Positions 9,267 through 20,206 of a DNA stretch of 32,582 nucleotides are shown here, piece by piece (within the stretch, counting starts at the first letter, position 1; the number at the start of each line of letters is the position of its first letter). The position numbers and the translations under genes were made by a program. Under the pieces are notes generated by a model. That model had not been told where the DNA came from and did no database searches. It was given only the letters and a program-made list of their open reading frames with translations. The DNA lies in assembly GCA_001953115.1 (NCBI GenBank), contig LSSL01007794.1:1-32582 (forward strand), in the 5' to 3' direction. Origin of the DNA: Smittium mucronatum (lineage: Eukaryota; Kickxellomycota; Harpellomycetes; Harpellales; Legeriomycetaceae).

Positions 9267-10431
9267 CTTGATGTTTTATTAAACTTGTATTCACACCTCT
9301 CTTTTCCCCCTTTCTTTTTTTCGACTAATTTATATTACTCATTTTATTATGTGAAGCTTTACGATCAAATAAACTATCATCCATTATTTTTTAACATGAT
9401 TTCAGAATCTCTTAGGATAGTACATGTTATTTTTTTAGAAGAAAAGAAAAGGATATGGTATGGTATGGTACGATCCGCGGATAGCATACTTGAAAAATTT
9501 AGCAGTAGAAATATATTTTTGCAAAAGTTTTTAAATCTAAAGCAGAATTTCAAATACTATTTTTTATAAAACTGGTGGATTTGTAGTAAAAAAAATGATA
9601 ACCTCTTTTAAGAGTTTAATATCCGAAAATGGACTTGAAATCTATGAAATGGACCATAATCCTGTCTGTAAAACTTAATACATGAAGTTTTAGTAATGAT
9701 TTTTTATTAGAGTTAATCATCCATGTTTTACCTTTAAAATCATTAAATGGAATAAGAAAAAATTAAATTGGAGACTAAGTCACACGCTTAGGCTTCTAAA
9801 TAACCCACCGGTTTTTAAAATATAGGGATAGGAGTAGGTAAGCTAAAATCTATAAAGACACATACCATAAATGAGATCAAACTAAAGATAACTGTTCTAG
9901 TAACAGAATTTTTAATTGATCAAGAGCTTATAAAAATAACTTTTTTTCAAAATGCTCAAGAGTTTTGAAAAATGAAGAAAAATAACTAACTAAAGGGATA
10001 TTCAATGAGCCCAAATGAAAAATACTATAATGATAAAATTTCTTAGTGAAAATAATAAAGGGCCTAGAGCTGGCATATACTATTTAGACATTCGATTGAG
10101 CGAAATTAGCTAGAGTGTAGGAGTTCCAGATTAGGGGCGACTGTTCTTTTTATCCTTAGGAGGACCCTAAACATAGTATGTAATGAATTAAAGGTTAAGA
10201 GATCAACAAACTGAATCGCCCCGAAAACTCTCTAGTAATAAATTAAAGTCGAGAGGTGAACTACGAATGGTTCTGCTACTGTTGAGAAATCAGGCATTGG
10301 AATGTTGGAATATTGAAAAAGACACTCTACCACTAGTCTGATTGAACCCAGTGGCTGGTGCGGCCATATAGGGCTAAATACAATGCGATTGGCTCTCAGC
10401 TATAGAAAAGGAGAGGGTTCAGAGAGAACAG
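9267..10431. other. Intergenic region after LAMTOR1
   Basis: It contains the probable 3' untranslated region and AATAAA of LAMTOR1, a short TATGG repeat (9452-9471), and mixed sequence of somewhat higher GC from about 10070 to 10440. I find no supported gene. The open frame 9285-9569 is low-complexity and unlike any family I know. The GC-richer part could be remains of a mobile element. Confidence 0.5.
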
Positions 10432-10440
10432 AAGGTTGAT

Positions 10441-10472
10441 TAATAAAATTCCGTGATACAAAAAAAAAACTC
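10441..10472 (+). mobile_element. Severely 5'-truncated poly(A) retroposon insertion (32 bp)
   Basis: The 32 bp segment TAATAAAATTCCGTGATAC plus an A run and CTC is flanked by direct repeats AAGGTTGAT (10432-10440 and 10473-10481). Its body is the same 3' end as the retroposons at 3125 and 7615 (AATAAAATTCYGTGATAC, then A run), but nothing upstream matches them. This is what target-primed reverse transcription leaves when synthesis stops after about 20 bases. Confidence 0.65.
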
Positions 10473-10578
10473 AAGGTTGATAAAATCATATATGCCTGAC
10501 ATCGTCAATTGAGTCAGCATTCCAGCGCTTTGAAACGTGGGAAATATCATCAGCAATCCCCATTACTGTCTACCCAAA

Positions 10579-10620
10579 ACTTCAAAATAAATTTCCCGTA
10601 AAAAAAAAAAAAAAAAAGTA
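10579..10620 (+). mobile_element. Probable second micro-truncated poly(A) insertion
   Basis: An AATAAA, then TTTCCCGT, then a run of about 17 A and GTA, lies between the direct repeats TACCCAAA (10571-10578 and 10621-10628). The layout repeats that of the 10441 insertion, but the body sequence differs, so another polyadenylated RNA may have been the source. The duplication is only eight bases, so chance is not excluded. Confidence 0.4.
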
Positions 10621-10988
10621 TACCCAAATCTGAAATGGCACACTGGGATCGTTAGCTGGTTGGTTTTTTTGTTTAGCCCTTTCCGGGCCCAATTTGAAGC
10701 CTCACTCCTATTTGCGCAAACTAACTATTTCGATTAGCCTAGCTTCTTGATTTATCCAAAAGAAACAAATGCTATTATCTAATCAAAACATTGAGCAAAT
10801 AGTGAATGCTATTTTTTATACTACCAACCCTGAAAGGGTTAAATATGTACTATGACTATTTGAATACTGCCATTTCGTCTACTTTTTCTGCCTATCATTT
10901 TGCATGATTAAGATTGTGTATACAAATGAAATGTGTGTATTTCTTAAACTATGCATCAAAAAACTTGTAACTTAATTTTTTCTATATA

Positions 10989-11204
10989 TTGGCAAAAAGT
11001 ATACAAAATGTCCAGTATGAATTGGTTTTTACCAATAGTCCTGACACCATTCTATATTGTGTCAAAATAGGCGTCAGGATATTTGAACTAAATGACATTT
11101 CACCTAATTATGCAGCCTATTATGAGTTAAAATATAAATGTACTTCCCCAGTAAAAATAGCTAATTTGTATGAAATATTCCTTTTAAAAATATGTGCTTA
11201 ATAC
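10989..11204 (+). other. Unidentified small open frame in remnant region
   Basis: An open frame of about 70 codons with no ATG at its head and no recognised similarity. It overlaps one arm of an imperfect inverted repeat (GACATTTCACCTA near 11094; TAGGTGAAATGTC near 11257). This suggests mobile-element remains rather than a gene. I would not treat it as expressed without transcript data. Confidence 0.2.
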
Positions 11205-11344
11205 TTAATTGTTAGTGGTCATAAATTGTGTGAAATGTCATGTAGGCCAATTGGAAATAGGTGAAATGTCCCGTAACCGTCAAAATGGTGAGACTTAGAT
11301 TTTAGTCTTTCATTTGCTGGAAGTTACTTATAACGCTATGGGCT

Positions 11345-11619
11345 GTTAATATTTACACGGAGAAAAAAGAAGTCTGGATATTGATGAGTTTTTGTGTAAA
11401 GATGCTTACGTACATCTCCTTCGCTACCACTCCAATTTTAGCGTCGATTATTGGGTTAATATGTGTCTGTGCAGATTCAATGCTGCTAAAGAAAAGACAC
11501 GGATCGCTAATTTTATTCGCCAAAAATATTGGTCTAAATTACTCATGATAATCAAAACAGATGAGAATACAGCTAAAGGGGAAATGCCAGCAGCAGCAAA
11601 AACGGAATGGCGACAATAA
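11345..11619 (+). other. Coding-like island of unknown identity (possible exon)
   Basis: From a stop at 11342-11344 a frame stays open for about 90 codons to TAA at 11617-11619. Its GC content and codon use look like the prolidase exons rather than the AT-rich flanks. The peptide is mixed in composition, with DAYVHLLRYHSNFSVDYWVN and CRFNAAKEKTRIANFIRQKY as its most structured parts, probably helical. I recognise no family. It could be the last exon of a gene, a gene fragment carried by a transposon, or a decayed gene. It ends 176 bp before the prolidase start and is not needed by prolidase, whose N-terminal region it does not resemble. Confidence 0.35.
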
Positions 11620-11689
11620 GATCAGGGGGGTGAGGGTATCATTTCATAAAGAGAAATGCCACAGTAAGAGTTTAAAACCCGCCATCAAA

Positions 11690-11696
11690 TATAAAT
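11690..11696 (+). promoter_or_regulatory. TATA-like box of the prolidase gene
   Basis: TATAAAT lies 100 bp upstream of the prolidase ATG, followed by a pyrimidine-rich stretch in which transcription could start. The same heptamer opens the TATA box of both LTR promoters in this window. Confidence 0.4.
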
Positions 11697-11795
11697 CCCC
11701 TTAATGCTTATCTGAATCAATATCTGCAATTTTCTTCAATTCCAGTTCCCTATATTCCCATTTAATTTAACCATCTCTCAGAAGAGTATAGTACT

Positions 11796-13586
11796 ATGAG
11801 TATCAAAATTTCCAAACATTGCCAAAATGTCTCAAAGTATCTGGGTTCCGAGGGCGCCTTCTACGTAGTGGGGGCTGTAACAACTATTCATCCCGATTCC
11901 GATACCGTAAGTATCTCTAATTCTCTGATGTCTAAGAACCTTTATTATTTAATTTAATTTTTTATGGTCAGAATCACTTTTTTATGTTTCATCCTCCCCA
12001 CCTAATCTTCAATCCCTTTTTTTTAGGAGCTTGACTTTTTTCAGGATTCCAACATGACTTACGTTTCAGGCGTCTATGAATCTGGGTTCCAATTCCTTTA
12101 TGATTTAAAGTCTAAGGAGTCTTATTTATTTGCCCCTTATGTCAGCGCTGATGAAGCTGTTTGGATAGGTCCACAACGTAAGTCTGATCCCCCCCCCCCC
12201 CAACCAACCAAATGTTTTTATTTGCTGGGATTCTTTTAAACCTTGTTTTGGTTCTCTTTTCTTCAATTAATATCTTAATTTTTTTAGCTACTCTGGATGA
12301 TTACAAAAAAATTTACTGTCCTGATCATATTTATTATTCCACCGATTTCGATTCCGTCTTGAAAAAGATAAATCCCTCAATATTGTATCGCATCGGTTAC
12401 CAGTCTACTGCTAGCTTAGCTAACCTGTCTTTGAATTTCGATTCTGAAAAGTTGCTAGAGTAGATATTTTTATATTATTTTATTTTTATCTTCATTTTAT
12501 TTATCCTTCTTTGATCTCTTAGAGCTATCCATGAAGCCCGAGTCTTTAAGGAGCCCGAAGAACTTCAAATTATGAAAATCGCCAATGATATTAGTGGGTA
12601 TGCTTTATATTTTATGCTCTTTTTTTTTTCTATCTTTAGTTCATTTGTATTTAATATAATTGTCCTCAAGGATAGTTTATTGTGCTTTTTAAATTCGACT
12701 TAAGTGCCATACACTGTGTCTTTGGAATGTGTTTTAACGTTGCCTTTTTTTTTTTAGCCAAGGTCATGTCGAGCTAATGAAATTGAATATCATTGGATCC
12801 AATGAGCGGAGATTATATTCCAAATTTGTCGGCCATATTCTTAATGAGGGGTGCGTACGTGAAGCTTACACCACTATTGTTGGTAGTGGAAGAAATTCCG
12901 CCACTTTACATTACATCAAAAACAATGCTATCATATCAAGCGACTCTGAGTTAGTGTTGGTTGATGCAGGAGGTTCGTACAAGGGCTATGCTTCCGATAT
13001 AACTAGAACTTGGCCCGTTGGAAAATCATTTAGTGAGGAGGCTAAGCAAATCTATCAGATAGTTTTAGATATGCAGGATGCTGTTATTCAAGCTGCCAAG
13101 CCCGGGGTACAATGGGAAGATATGCATATTTTGGCAAACCGGATTGCCGTACAGGGCTTTCTCAAACTGGGAATTTTTAGGGGTGATCTTGATCAAGTGC
13201 TCGAGAGCTTTGCCGTAGGATACTTCTTTCCTCATGGACTTGGTCACTTTTTAGGAATAGATACCCACGACTGTGGCGGTTACCCAAAAGGCGTTGAAAG
13301 AATAAACAAGCCTGGTTTAAGGTATTTAAGAGTCAGACGTGAGCTTTTGCCTGGAATGGTCTTGACTGTAGAACCTGGTTTATATTTTGTTAATGATTTG
13401 ATCGCTGAAGCAAAAGTCACTCCTGCAGTCAGCCAATTCATTGACTTTGATGTAGTTGCTAAATATTTGAAAATTGGCGGCGTTAGAATCGAAGACAATA
13501 TTGTGATAACTGAACATGGTAACTATAATCTTACAAATGTCCCTAAAAAAATCACTGATATCGAGCAAATTAGGTGCTCCAACTAA
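11796..13586 (+). CDS. PEPD: Xaa-Pro dipeptidase (prolidase), five exons
   Basis: Exons 11796-11906, 12027-12177, 12288-12459, 12523-12597 and 12758-13586 join in frame to 445 residues; introns are 120, 110, 63 and 160 bp, all GT-AG. The N-terminal part (ELDFFQDSNMTYVSGVYE, then APYVSADEAVWIG) is the creatinase/AMP_N-like domain. The C-terminal pita-bread domain holds all five metal ligands: Asp239 (VDAGG), Asp250 (SDITRTW), His333 (HGLGH), Glu375 (VEPG) and Glu415 (RIEDN), plus the conserved Arg413. Their spacing equals that of human prolidase (D276, D287, H370, E412, E452) between the two Asp and among the last three. The phrases GLGHFLGID, HDCGGYPKGVERI and KPGLR fit PEPD rather than aminopeptidase P. 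The enzyme hydrolyses dipeptides with C-terminal proline in the cytosol. The protein is ~50 residues shorter than human, mostly at the N-terminus, so an upstream exon is possible. AATAAA follows at 13602-13607. Confidence 0.9.
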
Positions 13587-16500
13587 TCATCTATTAATCC
13601 CAATAAAAATATTCTCAAAAAACTTCCAATAAATATTGAAAATATTGAAAATTTAACTGGCTTCAACTAACTCTCTCTTTAACCTTCCTCCCCCCAATTC
13701 GGCTAACCCTAATATCTTAATCTTAACAGCGCTTTTTTTGCCCGAATTCATCTCTATTCCAGATGTTCTCTATTATCTCTAAAACTAATAGTTGTATTTT
13801 AACGAACTAAAGCTTTAGATCAGTTTATCTAAAGCAATTGGCTAGTGCACCTTATATATTATTAAATTTGAATGCATACTTTTGTAAAGTTATTAAGTCT
13901 TTAAAGGGCTTAAAAAAAGTATCCCTCTGCATTAATGGACCAGGGATCAAAATTATTTAAAATATAATTTTCCATTACTATTACTTAATTTCTACGAAAA
14001 AAGCTCAATAGTATTTTCAAAAAAAATGTATTCTCAAATTAACAATCTTATTCAGAATAAAAAAAAATATTTGCCTTTAATTAACTTGTCCTATTCTATG
14101 ATGCATAACCCCTTCAATTTTTTTTCTTGGAAAACATCAATGATATTTATAATTTATAATATTTATATAATTTTATTCCATATGGAAATTAAAATAGCCC
14201 TATTATTTTAAAAAAGTTTCTTTTCTTCAGTATAAACATAAAAGTTATTATCTACACACAACTTATCTCCATATTAATCATTGAAAAAAAAAATCAAACC
14301 CCAACATTTCAATAATTTTTTTTTTCAATCTATAATGCTTAACGCTTATTAAATAGGGGTTCATTTTTAAAAAGTGGAAAGATCGGAAAAAATATTTATG
14401 CAATTTAAAAAAAATGAAAAATTTTACTGTAAGCGAAACTCGGTGATATTAATTCCATGTTATTATATACTGACTAGATTATTACTTCGTGATGAGTATT
14501 CTAATCCTTAAAAAATCGATTTATATCGATATCCCATTTTGAATACGTTGATTTCACCTCATTTTAACTCTGTACCAAATTTTTAATGAATATATACTCA
14601 GAAAATAGAAAAGCTTCAAAAAAAAATCTAGATTAATTTCCAAAATCCAAGAGAAATATTCATCGCATTAATACTAAATTGTGGTATTTAATGTACTTGT
14701 GAAATAAAAAGTGCAAAATTAGATCTTACTTCATTACCATTGGATTTTTTTTAAGAATTTAAAATAGTTATTTATGGCTCAATTATAATGCATTTTTGGA
14801 AAAATTTATCCCCATCATAAATACAATTTTTTTATATAATTTATCTATATACATAGCTCCCACATGAACGTATATACAGATCTCAATAACTATGTTATCA
14901 TCGTAGAAATAACTAAATGACTATAAATATGAAAAAAATTTTAAAGTTTTCATTTTATAAAATTTGATTTCCGGAATTTCATATTTAAATTAAACCCAGT
15001 ATTATTCTGTTATAAACCAAATCTAATAGCTAATTTTTCATACTGAAATTTATTTCTAAGTAATTAAAGATCTAGGTAGGTTAAAAAATGCCATGAGGGG
15101 GCTCATAAATCTGGAATATCTGTCGCCCAGGTGAAATGCATCGTTTATGATTATGTAACTATCCAGGGATTTAAGCTTTAATAGTCTGAATATTAAAAGA
15201 TTTTTTTATTTCTATCATAGCTCAAATAGAGTCAGTGAAAATTTTAATTTTATAATAAATACTTTGTAGAACCTAAAATGAGATGATGAAAAATACCAAA
15301 AGTTATTTATATAATTTTTTTTTAATATTCATGATATTTATTCTTTATTTATTCTTTATTTATCGAATTTTGATAATCTTGGGCGGGATTTTTGCTCTTA
15401 ATCGCCTTCCATTTTTAAAGTAATCAAAATTATAATTACTCAATTATCTACAAATTAATTAAAAAATGGGACCCAATAAAAAATTCTACAAATATTTGGC
15501 TTGATTTTTACCAAATAAATAAAAAAAAAAGATTTAAAGTAATAATTTATAATGTTTTTTTTTGTTTATATAAATAGAAAAACTGAGCAGTTTAAAAACG
15601 GGAAGTATTATAATCAGAAAATAACCAAAAGAACTATTAAAATAAAAAAAATATTCAATCTAAAGCTATTTTTTCGGTTTAATAGCTCATTTTCTGAAAA
15701 CACAATAAAAATATTTTACTTTTCAGGTAAAAGAAATAAGAAATAAAAGAAATTTCATGTAAAAAAAGTTTTATAAATGCGAAATTAGTGAATATTAAAA
15801 TCGTTGTAGATAGGGGCCGTGTGTTTCTGTATAAAAAACACCAATAAGTAAAACCAAAAAAAAAAAAAAATAATGATAATTTAAAGCAGTATAATTACCT
15901 TGAATCTAATGATATACCGGCTTAAGAAAAACTTTGAGAGGTCTAAGATAATTAATCGATTTTTTTCTCATAATAGAAATAAAAAAATTCTGTTAAAAAA
16001 TTTAATTATATATTTGATTTTTGATTATTCTAGATTAATAAAGATTTAAATTATTTTTGAGTGATCACAGGGCAAATGACTTGAATAAACCTAATTCGAT
16101 AAAAAAAAAATCGCCATTAAATAATCGAAAAAATGGATGAATCATATAATGATAAATATCGAAAAAAAATCAGCCATATTTTAAATATAAGAAAATGACA
16201 AAATGAAGGGATTTTCCTTTAAAAATTATAAAAATAAACCCGAATATAGAAAAAAAAAGAAGTAAAAAAAGAGCTCTAGGTCGAAAGTAATTAAAGACTA
16301 GTTTATGATTGCAAACCTATTATTTATTATTCATTATTCATTATTTGCTATTCATTATTTGCTATTTCATTTCATTTCATTTTTTTAGGATCTAGATAGA
16401 GAAAAAATTGTGCATTTATATTCAAATAATTTTCTAATGAAAAATTAATGGTAAATTCGATTAAAATTTTTTTTAAAAAAAACAAAAATCGGTTTCTATT

Positions 16501-16656
16501 ATTGGCAATATGATTGAAAAGTTAATAAATTTTAATTTATGAATTTCAAATTAAATATTAATTTTTAAAGCAAAGATAAAATGAAAAAAAACTAAGAATC
16601 AAATTGATTTTTTTTTAAACCTGATTTATTTTTTTCTATAAATCAAAAATTAAATA
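13587..16656. other. AT-rich gene-poor stretch
   Basis: Prolidase 3' region, then about 3 kb of AT-rich DNA with long A/T runs. There is a slightly GC-richer patch at 15085-15170 without recognisable content, and a degenerate TTATTCA-like tandem stretch at 16320-16385. No supported genes, RNA genes or complete elements. Confidence 0.55.
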
Positions 16657-16666
16657 TTTATAATAA

Positions 16667-17316
16667 GGTCAAAAGCATTTATACACAAAAATACGTGATT
16701 TTACACAAAATAAGGTAATTATACTAAAAAAATGCGCCCATACACGAAATTTCTTTTTTGGACAATATATTCCTTTATATATTCCGCATCCATACACAAA
16801 ATACAAGTGCTTTTTGTTTGAAGGTTTTTTGATATAAAAATTTCTATAGCGATAAATTATTCCAAAGTCACTAAATGAGGGTTTATCTTAATGCAGCCAA
16901 TTTTCTATAAATTTACATTTTTTCCTAATTAGAAAACTGTAAAGGGTTAATTGTAACACGTGTAGCTAATTAAAATTTTATATTGTAACTAAGGTGGTTA
17001 TAATTGGTGATATGTTGGTAAAACTTTTTTTTTGGTATATAAAAATTTTCGAATTCTTTGATTTTTTTTTTTGAATCACGGATCACATTCTTCGGCTAAA
17101 ATTTAAATAAATATCAGAAATATATTGAAAGACGAGTTTGCCCATTGTTTTTGTAGATAAAAAAATCTGGTTTCAAAAATAATCTGCCAAATAATTAAGT
17201 TTAAAAAACCGCTAAATAAGAAGAATATTTATGTTTTGTGTATGAACGCATATTTTTTCTATAATTGTCTAATTTTTTGTAAAAACACGCATTTTTGTGT
17301 ATAAAAACTTTTAACC
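16667..17316. mobile_element. 650 bp long-TIR element, Mutator-like organisation, non-autonomous
   Basis: Terminal inverted repeats of ~85 bp: left GGTCAAAAGCATTTATACAC..., right (reverse complement) GGTTAAAAGTTTTTATACAC..., continuing through CAAAAATRCGTG, TAATTATA or CAATTATA, and ATGCGCCCATACAC or ATGCGTTCATACAC. A 10 bp direct repeat TTTATAATAA abuts both ends (16657-16666 and 17317-17326). The motif TACACAAAA or close variants recurs several times in the termini, as transposase-binding sites often do. The interior is AT-rich and has no ORF. Long TIRs with 9-10 bp duplications point to the Mutator (MULE) group; this is inferred from structure only. Confidence 0.65.
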
Positions 17317-17326
17317 TTTATAATAA

Positions 17327-20037
17327 CTGGTAAATTTTTTAAATAAAAAGTTCCAATAATTTTGGGAAATATTTATCCAAGGGGGTTATCAGAAAAAAAT
17401 AATATGTTCTAAGCGTATTAAAATGTTATCCTTGTCTGAAATAACAAAAATAAAAATATTTTTATTTTAAAAAAAAAGATTTAATTTTTTTCCGTTATTG
17501 ATAGAAATGAGCTTATGCGAATTTGAATTTCTGAGCAATTTATGATTGTGAATGTAAAAATATTATGATAAAAAAAAGGCTTTAAAAACGATAAATCTAT
17601 TTGTGAAAACTCTGTTGAGACAAAATATATTTGTATTAAAAAATGGATTATCGATCTAATTAATTGATAATTATTCCTTTTAATATGGTATATATATATA
17701 TTTTCGAAATGTTATTTGGTGCAAAGCTTTAATGATATATTAAGTGAAAAAAAATGTAGTTTCTGATATTCTTCTTTTTAGTTTTTTTTAAATATTTTAT
17801 TTTAACGTAAAAGTATTTTTAATCAGGCCTTTAATCTCCCAAATTTCAATATATTTTTAAATTTTATACACAGTACATGTGTGCTGTAATATTTTTGAAC
17901 GCTTAATTAATTTGAAATTTTTTGCCATAATTTAAAAAATACGTGTACTCTTTTTTATTTGTTTAATTAAAAAAATTTCTGCATATGAAAGTCTATGTTT
18001 ATTGGATGTTATAATTTATTAATATTATTCTATTGAAATATTAGGAGAATATAAAAATTGAGTCACAATTAGATAAGTTCATTTCGGTTCCAAAAACATG
18101 CACTAAGAACAAAAATGTAGGGGTTGAAAACATATGAGCCTGAAAAAATTCACCATCGTTCATTTTTTTAATATTTTTTCCCATTGAGGCATGATTTTCT
18201 AATCAAGAGTGTGTTATATAATATAATCTGATAAAAAAAATCCCCAAATACGGATAAAATATTGAAAAAAACTATTTAATATTTAAAATTTATATTTATT
18301 AAAAAATATTCTGTTTTACCTATCAATAAATATATTAATGGGTGGGGGTTTTATATAAAATATTTCAGAAGGAATTCTTACCCCTCCCCAGAAAAAAAAT
18401 CGTGCATTAAAACTCCACTCTAAGATTTTTAAGATTACAAACATTATAAATAATACTAAAAATAACGCCAAAGATCATCTAAAAATTAAGAAAACTAAGT
18501 AAATTGTCAATAATAAAAACGAATGTATTATTTTTTCATATCTTGAAAGAATTTTAAATTTTAAATATCTATATTTCTTTTGCTAATGTTTTTTTAAAAA
18601 AATCAAGGTTATGTATTTATAAAACCCATATGTATAATTAGTCCTTATGAATATCTTTTTTTGAAGTTCCCCACTAATAAATCAAAAAAAATTATCCTAA
18701 AAATATGCCTAATAAATGTTATTATTAAGCTTTTTATGACCATAGCCAACATATTTCTTGCCTAAAAGAGGTTTTTTATTAAAAAAATCAGTGTTTGATT
18801 TGACTCAAACTTTTCTATAAGTTTCATTAAAAATAATTTTATACATTTTGTAATTTATGGCTTATATTATAATTAAATCCAGTATTTTATAAACCTTTTT
18901 AATAATTAAAAGTTTTTTATTCGTCTTAATATCTGGATTTTTATCTTTATTTATCTACCTCAAAACTTATAATAAGTTTTGAAGTCAATAAAATAATTTA
19001 TCCAAAAATAAAATGAGTTTTCTCTTTTACACTTTTAAATAAAATTAAATATTTATTGTTAAGTTTTAAATGATAAATTATATGCGCAAAGGTTCAAGCT
19101 TTTTATAATTTTTTGGAAGAGTGGATATAAATAATTTCATATTATTTGAATTCGATTATTGAGATTACTATTATCACTTTATTTTTCTTGAAAAATCAGA
19201 TTCTTAAGTATTTTTACAACTATTTTTACCCATTTTCATATTTTTTTCATACACATTAGTTTCATGTTAAATTAAATTTGTCAGATAATAAACATTTTAT
19301 ACCCTAATTGGGGATCTATATTAAAAATCACTCAATATTGGACACAAAATATTATGAAAAATTATTAAATTCTATTTTTATATATATTAAAACTTTAAAT
19401 AAAGCCAATAGTTATTTCTCAATATAGATGGTTAAATCACTGTTAAATTTATATATAAAAACACAATAATATATGCAGAAATGTTTACATCTTAGACTTA
19501 TAATTTAGTATTTTTTTGAAAATAAACCTAAGATCTTATTTTATTGGTGTTTTTATTGCCCAAAATTATTTAAAAATCACAGATAGTAACTAAAAAAAAT
19601 ATCAAAAAGAGAGATTAAATGTAGAAATTATAAAGGGATTTTTACTTAAATAAGATTTAATTTAATTTTTTTTAAAAAAACTTTTAAGAGGATTATAATT
19701 ACCTTAATAAAATTTTATCTATTAATAATTTTTAAATGAGAAGTATAAGAGCGAAAGAAAAAAACTTATAAATGAAGCTTAATATCAAACAAATGAATAA
19801 GGTTACAGAGAAAAAAATGAAAAATTTTCGTTCTTTTTCTGAGTGTCACTTTAATTAATATTAAGCAACAAAATTAACTGTTCTAATGTGTGCGCATTAT
19901 GTTTTTTATTGTTATTTGAAAGCTCATATTTTGGATTTTTTATTAAATCATAATTTCTTTATTCTTTTTTATTCTATATTGCTTCATCATAATTATATAC
20001 ATAAAAAATAAATCAATCAATAAATAAAAATAAATAA
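17327..20037. other. AT-rich gene-poor stretch
   Basis: No gene, RNA or complete repeat recognised. A G-run/C-run pair at 18340-18390 (GGGTGGGGG and CCCCTCCCC) could form an imperfect stem but has no obvious role. Confidence 0.5.
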
Positions 20038-20150
20038 TACCAATACCAATACCAATACCAATACCAATACCAATACCAATACCAATACCAATACCAATAC
20101 CAATACCAATACCAATACCAATACCAATACCAATACCAATACCAATACCA
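20038..20150. repeat. (ATACCA)n hexanucleotide array
   Basis: About 19 uninterrupted copies of ATACCA (TGGTAT on the other strand) without a single visible substitution, in DNA otherwise free of such order. Open frames on the minus strand here (GIGIGI and YWYWYW) are artefacts of the repeat. Confidence 0.95.
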
Positions 20151-20153
20151 AAA

Positions 20154-20206
20154 TTTAAACTTAAACTTAAAATTAAAATTAAACTTAAACTTAAACTTGA
20201 AATTAA
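20154..20206. repeat. (AAACTT)n-like hexanucleotide array adjoining the first
   Basis: Roughly eight units of AAACTT with variants AAAATT and GAAATT, starting within a few bases of the end of the ATACCA array. The same period with a different unit suggests two expansions side by side, the second one older because it is degenerate. Confidence 0.8.

Noticed and set aside
9285..9569. 94-codon open frame after LAMTOR1
   Set aside because: It starts in the likely 3' untranslated region, is rich in F, Y, K, and resembles nothing; AT-rich chance frame.
13065..13568. Minus-strand open frames over prolidase exon 5
   Set aside because: Shadows of the well-conserved prolidase frame.
18345..18395. G-run and C-run pair as a transposon end or quadruplex
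   Set aside because: Pairing is imperfect, there are too few G runs on one strand, and no flanking repeat is visible.
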